Below are positions 1 through 7,790 of a stretch of 47,500 nt of DNA, one piece after another. The DNA is taken from NCBI GenBank assembly GCA_026706695.1, contig JAPOYE010000089.1, positions 1-47,500 of the forward strand, in the 5' to 3' direction. The notes beneath the pieces are model-generated. The model was not told the DNA's origin, made no database searches, and saw only the letters and a program-made list of their open reading frames with translations. The translations under genes and the position numbers were made by a program. The stretch's first letter is position 1. Every line of letters begins with the position of its first letter. Origin of the DNA: Candidatus Dadabacteria bacterium (GTDB lineage Bacteria; Desulfobacterota_D; UBA1144; Nemesobacterales; Nemesobacteraceae).

Positions 1-11
1 AAATTCCTGAA

Positions 12-29
12 CCCCTTTGTTTTAAGGGG
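12..29 (-). terminator. Possible weak terminator after asd
   Basis: A 6-bp perfect stem (CCCCTT / AAGGGG) with a 6-nt loop lies 10 nt beyond the asd stop codon. Read on the minus strand it is followed by only a short mixed T-containing tail, so it would be a weak intrinsic terminator at best. It could equally be a 3'-stabilising hairpin. Confidence 0.35.
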
Positions 30-38
30 CTTTAGGAC

Positions 39-1070
39 TTAGTGGGAATTGCTGACCAGAAGCTCAGCTATCTGCACTGCGTTAAGAGCCGCGCCCTTCC
101 TTAACTGGTCTCCGCTTACCCAGAGAGAAAGACCGTTCTTGACCGTGTAGTCCTCCCTGATTCTTCCGACAAAGCAGTCATCTTTCCCGGAACTTTCAAC
201 CGGCATCGGGTAGTCGGAATTCTCCGGGTCGTCAACGAGCGAGACCCCAGGGAAATTCCTGATCGCCTCCCTTGCCTCCTCGACAGTCACTTTTCTTTCC
301 GTTTCCAGATTAAGTGAAACCGAGTGGGACCGGAAAACCGGGACCCTCACGGTCGTCGCCGTGAGGACTATGGAATCATCCCCCAGTATCTTGCGCGTTT
401 CGTTATGAAGCTTCATTTCTTCCTTCGTGTAGCCGCTCTCCGTAAAGGAGTCTATGTGCGGGATCACGTTAAAGGCTATCTGGTGGGGAAACGTGTTTGT
501 TTCGCGCGGGGGCTCTTCGCTCTCAGACCAGTTTCGCACCTGGCTTTCAAGCTCCGCTATTCCACCGGCTCCCGCTCCCGAGACCGCCTGAAAGCTCGTT
601 GCGACCACCCTTTTTATTCTTGATACGTCATGGATGGGCTTAAGCGCCATAATGGCTACCGCAGTTGTGCAGTTGGGATTGGCAACTATCCCTTTTTTTT
701 CGTGAAGCGCGGCCGCCTGGGCGTTTATCTCGGGTACTACCAAGGGAATTTCGGGGTCCATGCGAAACGCCGAACTGTTGTCGATAACCACCGCTCCGCT
801 TGCAACGGCGCAGTCCGCGTATTTTCTGCTTCTTTCGGAGCCGGCGGAGAAAATAGCTATGTCTATGCCACGAAAGGAGTCCTCACCCAGCACCGAGACG
901 GTTATCTCCCTTCCGCAGAAACTGTATTTTCTCCCTCGGGAGCGCTCGGAAGCGAGAAGGCGCAGTTCTCCCACGGGAAAATTTCTTTCCTCGAGTATCT
1001 GCATCATCTCCTGTCCCACGGCGCCCGTGGCTCCCGCTATCGCCACGTTGTATTTTTCTTTTCTTTCCAT
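39..1070 (-). CDS. asd: Aspartate-semialdehyde dehydrogenase
   Basis: This enzyme reduces L-aspartyl-4-phosphate to aspartate semialdehyde with NADPH. It is the second step towards lysine, threonine, methionine and diaminopimelate. The 343-residue protein has the usual family length. Visible motifs are the nucleotide-binding GATGAVGQE (residues 13-21), SSAFRMDPEIPLVVPEIN (about 99-116), the catalytic cysteine in NPNCTT (C134), FQAVSGAG (160-167), RVPVFRSHS with the family's conserved His (about H249), and the C-terminal DQLRKGAALNAVQIAE. The ATG at 1070 is 7 nt after the rpiB stop codon, so the two genes are probably one transcript, although they are metabolically unrelated. No strong Shine-Dalgarno is seen, consistent with translational coupling. 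Aspartate kinase, the preceding enzyme, is encoded separately at 27071-28309. Confidence 0.97.
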   Translation of the reverse strand: MERKEKYNVAIAGATGAVGQEMMQILEERNFPVGELRLLASERSRGRKYSFCGREITVSVLGEDSFRGIDIAIFSAGSERSRKYADCAVASGAVVIDNSSAFRMDPEIPLVVPEINAQAAALHEKKGIVANPNCTTAVAIMALKPIHDVSRIKRVVATSFQAVSGAGAGGIAELESQVRNWSESEEPPRETNTFPHQIAFNVIPHIDSFTESGYTKEEMKLHNETRKILGDDSIVLTATTVRVPVFRSHSVSLNLETERKVTVEEAREAIRNFPGVSLVDDPENSDYPMPVESSGKDDCFVGRIREDYTVKNGLSLWVSGDQLRKGAALNAVQIAELLVSNSH

Positions 1071-1077
1071 TTTTCGA

Positions 1078-1530
1078 TCAGTCCGTACGGCTGCGATGCT
1101 TTGATTCGATTCCGGCTACTTTCTCTATGTTTTCCTTCTCAGAGGGGTCCGGTTCACTCTGGAACCAAGCGTCAAGGATTTCCTTCGCTACGTCAGGGGA
1201 TACTAGACGCAGGCTCATGGCAAGTATGTTCGCGTCGTTCCACATACGCGCCCCCGCGGCCGTCTTTGAGTCCGTGCACAGGGCGGCCCGTATTCCAGGA
1301 ACCTTGTTCGCGGCAATGCTTACCCCCGTTCCCGTCGAGCAGAACAGTATTCCCTGATCGCACTCTTTCTGAGAAACCTTCTCGGCCACCTGCTCTGCGA
1401 CTTCGGCCCATTCCACGTTTTCATCCGCAAGAGGTCCGAAGAGCTCAACGTCCAGGTCTCTTTTACGAAGCTCCTCTATTACCTCGTCGGTAAGAGCGTT
1501 TTTTTCATCACTTCCAACAGCGATCTTCAT
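1078..1530 (-). CDS. rpiB: RpiB/LacAB-family sugar-phosphate isomerase
   Basis: Belongs to the RpiB family, which interconverts ribose 5-phosphate and ribulose 5-phosphate in the pentose phosphate pathway. I place the start at the ATG at 1530 (150 residues), because GGAG sits 9 nt upstream; an earlier ATG at 1563 lacks this. The motif GILFCSTGTGVSIAANK (about 60-76) matches the family phosphate/anion-binding loop and keeps the catalytic-type cysteine (C64). Two typical histidines are absent. The usual D-H near the N-terminus is D8-E9, and the His before the N-(D/N)-A-N motif is Trp (W97 in MWNDAN). Ring-opening chemistry may therefore differ, or the substrate may not be ribose 5-phosphate. 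It lies immediately upstream of asd, with a 7-nt gap. Confidence 0.88.
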   Translation of the reverse strand: MKIAVGSDEKNALTDEVIEELRKRDLDVELFGPLADENVEWAEVAEQVAEKVSQKECDQGILFCSTGTGVSIAANKVPGIRAALCTDSKTAAGARMWNDANILAMSLRLVSPDVAKEILDAWFQSEPDPSEKENIEKVAGIESKHRSRTD

Positions 1531-1757
1531 CTTCGGGATCTCCTTTCTCAGATCGAAAAACATACCGATTCATTTTTATATAAGTCTATACCATAATATG
1601 GCGGCTACATCACGGGTAAAACAACCTGCCGGGGTTATCGTCTTAAAGAAGTGTTTTCCGTCTGCAGAATGTTTGATAGGATTAATATAACGCTTAGTTT
1701 CTGGTTGGTACCGACAGTGAAGCTCAATTTCGAAATACTCTAAAACTTGTGATATTG

Positions 1758-1780
1758 TAAAATGATCTGTCCTTAGGACA
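1758..1780 (+). promoter_or_regulatory. Possible -10 element and operator palindrome before the peptide-binding gene
   Basis: TAAAAT (1758-1763) could serve as a -10 element, but no good -35 is visible. A perfect inverted repeat, TGTCCT-T-AGGACA (1768-1780), lies just downstream and about 30 nt before the start codon. It could bind a dimeric regulator. The rest of 1564-1811 holds no convincing gene; reading frames there on the minus strand have no family resemblance. Confidence 0.3.
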
Positions 1781-1811
1781 AGATAAGCAACTTGAACATG
1801 GAGTGAAAGAT

Positions 1812-3716
1812 ATGTCTCAACAACGAAAGTTAAAAACTTACATTTTTCCCGGCAGTTCTTGGCGTAGCAAGCTTGCTGGAGGCCGTGTACTCCACAGAGG
1901 AAGACGATTACTGCGGTCATGCGCTCAGACCGGTGTTCTTTTTGCCGCTTTAGCCGTTTTCGCAACGCTGGCCTTGCTTGCCTGCTTGCACGACAGCGAC
2001 CGCCCAGGCAGCATTGCCGATCAGCTAAGAAAGAATGCCGAGGGGTTTGAGTACACGATTGGCAAGACCGGCGGGGTGCTGACGGTCGCGACCACCTCCA
2101 AGCCACTTACCCTGAACTTGGCTATTGCGAACGATACCGGGTCGACAGGAGTTCTGGGGTATCTCTTCGAGGGCCTGACCGAGACCTCGTGGCTCACTGA
2201 CGAAGTCAAACCGTTGCTGGCCGAGTCTTGGACCCATTCGGATGACGGCCTGACCTGGACTTTTTCCCTGCGCAAGGACGTGACTTGGCACGACGGAACG
2301 CCTTTTACGGCGCATGACGTGGAGTTCACCTTCAACCGCATCGTATACAACGAGGACATAAAATCCAGCGCCGGGGCAACGTTCAACTTCCGGTTTCTGG
2401 ACGAGGCTACAGGAACTTGGACGCAGGAGAGGATGACCGTCACGGCGCTTGACGACTATACGGTACGGTGCGTCTTGCCGGTGCCGTTTGCACCGTTCCT
2501 GCGCTCCATGGGTACCGCTATCTATCCCAAGCATATTCTGGAGCCGTACGTGGACGACGGCACTTTCAACGAGGTATGGGGCATAGACACGGAGCCGGCC
2601 GAAGTCATCGGCACCGGTCCCTTTACCATTGAGCGTTATGTCCCCGACGATCGCGTGGTCTTCAGTCGCAACCCGAATTACTGGCTCAAGGATGAAACGG
2701 GCAACAGTCTGCCGTACTTGGACAAAATCGTTCACCTTATCGTCCCGTCCCTAGAGACCGAACTCGCCATGTTCAAGGAAGGGGACTCAGACATTCATGG
2801 TGTGCTCGGCGAGGAATTCGCGGAACTCGAACCGCTGCAGGCGGAGGGGAATTTCACTATCCACAGGAGAGGTCCCAACTTCGGGTCGACATTTCTGGCT
2901 TTTAACATGAACCCCGACCAAAACCCGGATACAATGGAACCCTATGTAGCGGCCACCAAGCTTAAGTGGTTCCGGAATACGCAGTTCCGCCAGGCTGTCG
3001 CACACATCGTTGACAAAGACGCGATCATACGCGACGTACAGCATGGACTCGGCTACCCGCAGTGGTCCTCCATCAGTCCGGCCGCAGGTGACTTTCACAA
3101 TCCCGACGTGCGGCGGTACGAGTACGACATCGCCGAAGCCAACCGCATCCTAGATAATCTCGGCTGGGTCGATACCGACGGGGACGGGATTCGTGAAGAC
3201 GAAGCAGGCAATACGATTGCGTTCTCTCTGGTAACCCAAACCCAGGCCAACGTACGTGAAAGAATTGGAAAGATCATCCAACAGGATCTCGAGGAGATCG
3301 GCATCAAGGCGGATTTCAGGCTGGTCGAGTTCGGCGAACTCGTCTCCCAGCTGACACGCTCTTATGACTGGGAAGCTATAGTCATTGGCTTAAGCGGGGG
3401 GCCAGACCCTCATGGCGGCATTAATGTCTGGCATAGCAGTGAGAATCTGCACCTTTGGTATCCGAATCAGACGCAGCCGGCAACGGACTGGGAAGCCGAA
3501 ATAGATAGTCTTTACATAAGGGCGAGCCAGGAACTGAATCGTGGCCAACGCATAGCGCTATACCACCGCGCCCAGGAAATCGTTGCCGAGAACGTGCCGC
3601 TCATCTACACAACGCATTCGGAACGGCTGACCGCAGTCCGAAACGTCTTCGGCAACACGACGCCCACGTTGTACGGGCTTTGGGATATCCGCTACCTCTA
3701 TCGAACTGATCTATAG
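1812..3716 (+). CDS. Family 5 extracellular peptide-binding lipoprotein (DppA/OppA-like)
   Basis: This looks like the solute-binding subunit of an oligopeptide/nickel-type ABC importer (SBP_bac_5 family). The ATG at 1812 is preceded by GGAG with 8-nt spacing, giving 634 residues. An arginine-rich stretch (about 29-35) and a hydrophobic segment end in a lipobox, LLAC (C58), so the protein is probably anchored as a lipoprotein on the periplasmic side. The long n-region is unusual. The mature part has the family pattern: an ESWTHSDDGLTWTFSLR segment, WHDGTPFTAHDVEFTFNR, a GTGPF(T)-type segment and PNYW. A DTDGDG motif (about 450) is common in this family. No permease or ATPase genes are adjacent, so this is an orphan binding protein that may serve a remote transporter. 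Confidence 0.9.
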   Translation: MSQQRKLKTYIFPGSSWRSKLAGGRVLHRGRRLLRSCAQTGVLFAALAVFATLALLACLHDSDRPGSIADQLRKNAEGFEYTIGKTGGVLTVATTSKPLTLNLAIANDTGSTGVLGYLFEGLTETSWLTDEVKPLLAESWTHSDDGLTWTFSLRKDVTWHDGTPFTAHDVEFTFNRIVYNEDIKSSAGATFNFRFLDEATGTWTQERMTVTALDDYTVRCVLPVPFAPFLRSMGTAIYPKHILEPYVDDGTFNEVWGIDTEPAEVIGTGPFTIERYVPDDRVVFSRNPNYWLKDETGNSLPYLDKIVHLIVPSLETELAMFKEGDSDIHGVLGEEFAELEPLQAEGNFTIHRRGPNFGSTFLAFNMNPDQNPDTMEPYVAATKLKWFRNTQFRQAVAHIVDKDAIIRDVQHGLGYPQWSSISPAAGDFHNPDVRRYEYDIAEANRILDNLGWVDTDGDGIREDEAGNTIAFSLVTQTQANVRERIGKIIQQDLEEIGIKADFRLVEFGELVSQLTRSYDWEAIVIGLSGGPDPHGGINVWHSSENLHLWYPNQTQPATDWEAEIDSLYIRASQELNRGQRIALYHRAQEIVAENVPLIYTTHSERLTAVRNVFGNTTPTLYGLWDIRYLYRTDL

Positions 3717-3824
3717 CAGTGCTCCTGAGCCTCGGAACAACGATCGACGATTCCGTGCGCACGCAGTGCAGGTGGAAATCGGGTTTTTCTCCGAGGATAA
3801 CTCTCTGCAGGGGGCTTTCTGTTC

Positions 3825-3852
3825 TTGACAGCAATTCCCTAGTATTTATAAT
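3825..3852 (+). promoter_or_regulatory. Consensus sigma-70 promoter upstream of etfBA
   Basis: TTGACA (3825-3830), a 16-nt spacer and TATAAT (3847-3852) are both perfect consensus hexamers. Transcription would start near 3859. That is only about 6 nt before the intrinsic terminator at 3865-3895, so this promoter appears to feed directly into an attenuator before etfB. Confidence 0.8.
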
Positions 3853-3864
3853 GATACGCTTAGC

Positions 3865-3895
3865 AAGGAGTGAGCTTTTCCGCTCCTTTTTTTTT
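3865..3895 (+). terminator. Intrinsic terminator / attenuator before etfB
   Basis: An 8-bp stem (AAGGAGTG paired with CGCTCCTT, including one T-G pair), an 8-nt loop and a run of seven further T residues form a textbook rho-independent terminator on the + strand. It lies 150 nt after the peptide-binding gene and could end that transcript. Because a perfect promoter lies just upstream (3825-3852), it may also work as an attenuator of etfBA. Confidence 0.85.
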
Positions 3896-3943
3896 GAATT
3901 TTCATCTCTAGATTAAATCAGTCCAGCATGGAGGTAGTATCAG

Positions 3944-4786
3944 GTGAAGATAGTGGTTTTTATAACACAGACGCAGGACACCGAAGCGAGGATAAAGGTC
4001 GATTCCTCCGGCGATTCCATAGATACAGAAGGCATGAAATGGATCATGAATCCTTACGATGAATTCGCCGTTGAGGAGGCCATCAGGACCAAGGAAGCAT
4101 ACGGGGGCGAAGTTGTTCTGATCACAGCGGGCCCGCAGCGCGCTTCACAGGCGTTGCTTCAGGGGCTTGCAATGGGCGCCGATTCCGCAGTGCATATCTC
4201 GGATGAAGCTCTCGGGGAGACCGTTGATTCCCTTGTCATTTCAAAACTAGTCGCGTCGGAACTCGGAAATATCGAGGGGGTGGACCTGATTTTCACGGGG
4301 ATGAAGATCATTGACGAGGAATCCGTTCAGGTGGGCATACAGATAGCCGAAGAACTTGGAATTGCACACCTTGCGCTTGTAAGCAAAGTGATTGACGTAA
4401 AACCGGATGAGAAAAAGCTTGTCTGCCAGAAAGAGATCGATGGCGGAAGCGTTTCCGTCGAGGTTTCTCTCCCGGCCCTTATAACCTGTCCCGACGCTAT
4501 GAACGAGCCCCGCTACGCGTCCGTTCCCAACATAATGAAAGCAAAGAGAAAACCGATGAAAACAGTCTCCCTAGACGATGTGGATTTCGGTTCTCTCGGT
4601 ATTGACAGGGATGCCGTGGGCAAGTCTGGGGCGAAGATAAAAACAGTGAGTCTTGAAGTTCCCGAGGTGGAGAGAAAACTGAGAATTATAAAAGGAAGCG
4701 ACGAGACCACGGTCAAGGGAGATGAGATTGCCGAGTCCGCAAGGGAACTCGTTAAGCTTTTGAGAGATGACGCGAAGGTCATATGA
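3944..4786 (+). CDS. etfB: Electron transfer flavoprotein beta subunit
   Basis: EtfB, with EtfA, forms the soluble FAD/AMP heterodimer that accepts electrons from acyl-CoA and other flavin dehydrogenases and passes them to ETF:quinone oxidoreductase. The 280-residue protein has the usual length. It shows the N-terminal MNPYDEFAVEEA block (about 36-47), the AMP-binding region around GADSAVHI, and the family signature PRYASVPNIMKAKRKP (about 190-205). The start is GTG at 3944, with GGAGGT 8 nt upstream; no nearby ATG is better placed. etfA follows after 55 nt, so the pair is an operon. The consensus promoter and terminator just upstream suggest attenuation. Confidence 0.95.
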   Translation: MKIVVFITQTQDTEARIKVDSSGDSIDTEGMKWIMNPYDEFAVEEAIRTKEAYGGEVVLITAGPQRASQALLQGLAMGADSAVHISDEALGETVDSLVISKLVASELGNIEGVDLIFTGMKIIDEESVQVGIQIAEELGIAHLALVSKVIDVKPDEKKLVCQKEIDGGSVSVEVSLPALITCPDAMNEPRYASVPNIMKAKRKPMKTVSLDDVDFGSLGIDRDAVGKSGAKIKTVSLEVPEVERKLRIIKGSDETTVKGDEIAESARELVKLLRDDAKVI

Positions 4787-4841
4787 TCCGGGACATCCGG
4801 AATTGCTTTATCAGAAAGTATCGCTAGGAGGCTTGAATTAA

Positions 4842-5825
4842 ATGAGTAGTGAAATCTGGGTTGTTGCTGATATAAAGGCTGACGGACAGATAAGAAAGGT
4901 GACGTTTGAGGTTCTTTCCGAGGCCAGAAGAAAACTTGGAGGTTCCGTCTGCGCAGTGCTGCTCGGGAGCGGCGTTTCGGACAGGGTTTCTGAGCTTGCA
5001 AGCTACGGAGCGGAGAAAGTCTACGTGGTAGATAATCCCAACCTCAGGGATTTTAATCCTGACGGTTACGTGAAAGCCCTTTGCGAACTTATAAAGAAAC
5101 ACTCTCCGGCGGTTGTGCTCTCAGGCAACACGGCTTTCGCCGAGGATTATATGCCCAGAGTCGCTTCTGGCACGGGTTCGGGGCTTGCAATGGACTGCGT
5201 AGATATAGGCATGACCGACGACGGAAGGCTCAGGATAAAAAGGTATTCACACTCAAGCAGAGCAATCTCCACCCAGGAGTTTAACGGCGACGGAAGCGCG
5301 ATGATCGCCACCGTGAGGCCCAATTCCTTTAAGGAGGAAGAGTCGGCCGGCGCGGGGCAGGTAGTGAGCGAAGATGCAGGGATTACGGATGCCGACATAA
5401 AGATCAAGGTCATTGAAATGAAAACCAAGGAATCCGACCGACCCGAGCTTACCGAGGCCGAGAGGGTGGTTTCCGGCGGCAGGGGTCTTGGAAGCGAGGA
5501 GAATTTCAATCACATATACGATCTTGCGGATCTGCTTGGCGCGGCCGCTGGGGCGACAAGAGCCGCGGTCGACGCGGGATACTGTCCATATGACATGCAG
5601 GTCGGCCAGACCGGAAAGGCGGTATCTCCAGTGCTTTACGTCGCGGTTGCCATATCCGGTTCGGTACAGCATTTCTCCGGCATGGGTTCATCAAAGGTCA
5701 TAGTTTCCATAAACAAGGATCCGGAAGCCCCGATTTTCGCGAAATCCGATTATGGAATCTGCGGAGACCTTTTCCAGGTTCTTCCCCCGCTTACGGAAGA
5801 GCTCAAAAAAGCCTTGTCCGAGTAA
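4842..5825 (+). CDS. etfA: Electron transfer flavoprotein alpha subunit
   Basis: EtfA holds the FAD of the ETF heterodimer and donates electrons to the quinone reductase. The 327-residue protein has the variable N-terminal domain and the conserved C-terminal FAD-binding domain. Visible C-terminal blocks are RGLGSEENF, the VGQTGKAVSPVLYVAVAISG segment, QHFSGM, and the terminal INKDPEAPIFAKSDYGICGD motif. An AGGAGG sits about 10 nt before the ATG. The gene ends 9 nt before the convergent murI gene, so the two transcripts probably run into each other. No ETF:quinone oxidoreductase or acyl-CoA dehydrogenase gene is in the window. Confidence 0.95.
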   Translation: MSSEIWVVADIKADGQIRKVTFEVLSEARRKLGGSVCAVLLGSGVSDRVSELASYGAEKVYVVDNPNLRDFNPDGYVKALCELIKKHSPAVVLSGNTAFAEDYMPRVASGTGSGLAMDCVDIGMTDDGRLRIKRYSHSSRAISTQEFNGDGSAMIATVRPNSFKEEESAGAGQVVSEDAGITDADIKIKVIEMKTKESDRPELTEAERVVSGGRGLGSEENFNHIYDLADLLGAAAGATRAAVDAGYCPYDMQVGQTGKAVSPVLYVAVAISGSVQHFSGMGSSKVIVSINKDPEAPIFAKSDYGICGDLFQVLPPLTEELKKALSE

Positions 5826-5834
5826 CGGAACCCG

Positions 5835-6647
5835 TCACACTATATCGACGACTTCCGTTTTTTCCATGGGTTTTCCGAGGAATCTGGACGCGATTGAAGT
5901 AAAGGTTTCCGAATCATCGGTAAGGTAAAACGACATCTCCCGCGCCTTGCCGTCTTCTCTTAGCAACCCTTGGGACCTTAGTATGTTTTCGGTCTGCTTT
6001 GCGGTTTCTTCAGCTGAATCGACGAGACTTATCCCTTTGCCCATAACCCCGGCGATCGTGTTTTTAAGAATAGGGTAGTGCGTGCAGCCTAGTATCAGCA
6101 CGTCTATTCCGGATTCCTTGAGATCTCCAAGATATTTCTCGGCTATAAGGACGGCGGTTTCATCATTTTCCCATCCTTCTTCTGCAAGCGGAACGAAAAG
6201 CGGGCAGGGTTTTGAGTGTATCTCTATTGAAGAGGAGCAGATTTCCCGCAGTTTTTTCTCGTAGGAGCCGCTTTTTATGGTCGCCTGGGTGCCTATCACC
6301 CCTATCTTCCCGTTAACAGTGAGTTCCGAGGCTCTTTTCGCTCCCGGCTCCACTACTCCCACAACGGGAATTTCGAGATTTTCTTTCAGCATCTCTATAG
6401 CGTACGCAGACGCGGTGTTACACGCCACGACCAGGAGTTTTATGTTTTTTGATAAAAGGAAATTAGTGGTGCTCTCAACGTATTTTCTTACGGTTCTTTG
6501 GGATTTCGTTCCATAAGGGACTCTGGCCGTGTCGCCGAGATATACGATATTCTCCTCGCAAAGAAGGTTCATTATCTCCTTTGAGACCGTAAGTCCTCCT
6601 ATTCCCGAGTCAAAAATCCCTATTGGCCGGTTTTTTCTCTCTTCCAT
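5835..6647 (-). CDS. murI: Glutamate racemase
   Basis: This enzyme converts L-glutamate to D-glutamate in the cytoplasm for peptidoglycan precursor synthesis. The 270-residue protein carries all the hallmark motifs: FDSGIGGLT with the catalytic-region Asp/Ser (D13, S14), GDTARVPYGTKS (38-49), the first catalytic cysteine in ACNTAS (C76), and the second in GCTHYP (C188, followed by T189 and H190). The start is ATG at 6647; no strong Shine-Dalgarno is visible. It is convergent with etfA, and downstream genes are unrelated. The 74 nt upstream (6648-6721) hold nothing recognisable. Confidence 0.96.
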   Translation of the reverse strand: MEERKNRPIGIFDSGIGGLTVSKEIMNLLCEENIVYLGDTARVPYGTKSQRTVRKYVESTTNFLLSKNIKLLVVACNTASAYAIEMLKENLEIPVVGVVEPGAKRASELTVNGKIGVIGTQATIKSGSYEKKLREICSSSIEIHSKPCPLFVPLAEEGWENDETAVLIAEKYLGDLKESGIDVLILGCTHYPILKNTIAGVMGKGISLVDSAEETAKQTENILRSQGLLREDGKAREMSFYLTDDSETFTSIASRFLGKPMEKTEVVDIV

Positions 6648-6721
6648 AATTCTGCCGTCGTGGCTGCGTGCTTACTCCGGGGATGGGAAAAACGGATTTC
6701 AAATTCCGCCGGAGAAGGCGA

Positions 6722-7744
6722 TCAACTCTCTTTTCTTGATCGTGAGCTTACTTTTTTGTATTCGTTCAGGTAATCATCGGCAAGACTCTTGGCTCTCTCC
6801 ACCCTCGCTCTTCTCTTTGCCTTTCTTTTTTCCGCTTCTTTCCAGAGCCGGATTTCGTAGGGAGTTTCAGGGGTGAACTCGGGGACCGGGACGGGGTTTC
6901 CGGCTTCGTCGACTTTCACGTAGGTGAGAAACGCCGTGCACGCGTGGGATGACTCTCCGGTCTGTGTATCATACGAATCGACCTTGATAGCCAGTTCAAG
7001 AGACCTTGTTCCCACATGGGTGATGCCCGCCTTGAATTCGATCAGATTCCCGACATTAAGCGGCGAGTAGAAGAAAAGGTCGTCAAGGGATCCCGTAACC
7101 AGAACACCTTTGGTAAACCTTTTCGCCAAAATGGCGGCGCTCTCATCAATGTACTTCATAAGCTTCCCTACGGACATAAATTTCCCGTAGAAGGCGTCTT
7201 CCGGGAGCACCATCTTGGTGGTATTGAAAATGAGCCTTGAACTTTCCGTCTCATCCGCTACGTTGGAGACGTTTCTTTGCCTTCTTTTTATCTCTGGAAG
7301 TCTTTGAGCCTTCCTTTCCTCTGCCCGGGCTATAAGCTCCCGTTCAACCGTGCTGGACGCGCTTAGTTTTGCTTCTATTTTTCTCGCTCCTACATTTTCG
7401 TCCACGGCGACGAAGGCCATATAGGAGAGGGTTATAAGCTTTTTTTCATCGGTCTCCCCGTCTTCTGAGTGCACGCGTACCGCGACTTCAATGGATGAAG
7501 TTCCCACATACTCAACCCAGCTTTCAAGAACTACTATTTCCCCGATCTTTACGGGGTTAAGAAAATCTATGCTGTCTGTAGCCCCCAGGACCGCTGGCCC
7601 GTTTGCGAACTTAAAGGACGTGATGCTGCCGGTGAGCATAATCCAGTCCATGAGTATTCCGCCGTGCAGGGTCCCGTGGTTGTTCGAGTGTTCGGGAAGC
7701 ACGTACTGGACCATTTTGTTAGCAGTTTCGCGTATGGAGATCAT
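6722..7744 (-). CDS. Double-hotdog acyl-CoA thioesterase
   Basis: This is a tandem-hotdog protein of the acyl-CoA hydrolase (BACH/YciA-like) family, which hydrolyses acyl-CoA to free acid and CoA in the cytoplasm. Hotdog 1 (about residues 5-120) has the family helix motif NNHGTLHGGILMDWI, with the conserved Asn and His-Gly-Gly. Hotdog 2 (about 175-290) has the corresponding region PEDAFYGKFMSVGKLMKYIDE, which keeps the acidic end of the helix but lacks HGG, so one domain may be catalytically degenerate. The C-terminus is a highly charged Lys/Arg/Glu-rich helix (about 300-340). It lies 46 nt downstream of clpA on the same strand, so it could be read from the clpSA transcript. The exact acyl substrate cannot be told. 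Confidence 0.85.
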   Translation of the reverse strand: MISIRETANKMVQYVLPEHSNNHGTLHGGILMDWIMLTGSITSFKFANGPAVLGATDSIDFLNPVKIGEIVVLESWVEYVGTSSIEVAVRVHSEDGETDEKKLITLSYMAFVAVDENVGARKIEAKLSASSTVERELIARAEERKAQRLPEIKRRQRNVSNVADETESSRLIFNTTKMVLPEDAFYGKFMSVGKLMKYIDESAAILAKRFTKGVLVTGSLDDLFFYSPLNVGNLIEFKAGITHVGTRSLELAIKVDSYDTQTGESSHACTAFLTYVKVDEAGNPVPVPEFTPETPYEIRLWKEAEKRKAKRRARVERAKSLADDYLNEYKKVSSRSRKES

Positions 7745-7790
7745 GAGTTTTCTGGCCGCTCTCCGCCGCGGCGTGCGCTCCGGGAGAAGT

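Noticed and set aside
630-1493. Long + strand open frame opposite asd and rpiB
   Set aside because: It lies antisense to two well-recognised genes and has no family resemblance; it is a shadow of GC-rich coding sequence.
1576-2106. Minus-strand open frame across the upstream region of the peptide-binding gene
   Set aside because: Half of it is antisense to the lipoprotein gene. The translation has no recognisable domain and no ribosome site.
3719-3916. 65-codon + strand frame before etfB
   Set aside because: It runs across the consensus promoter and intrinsic terminator, which explain the region better.
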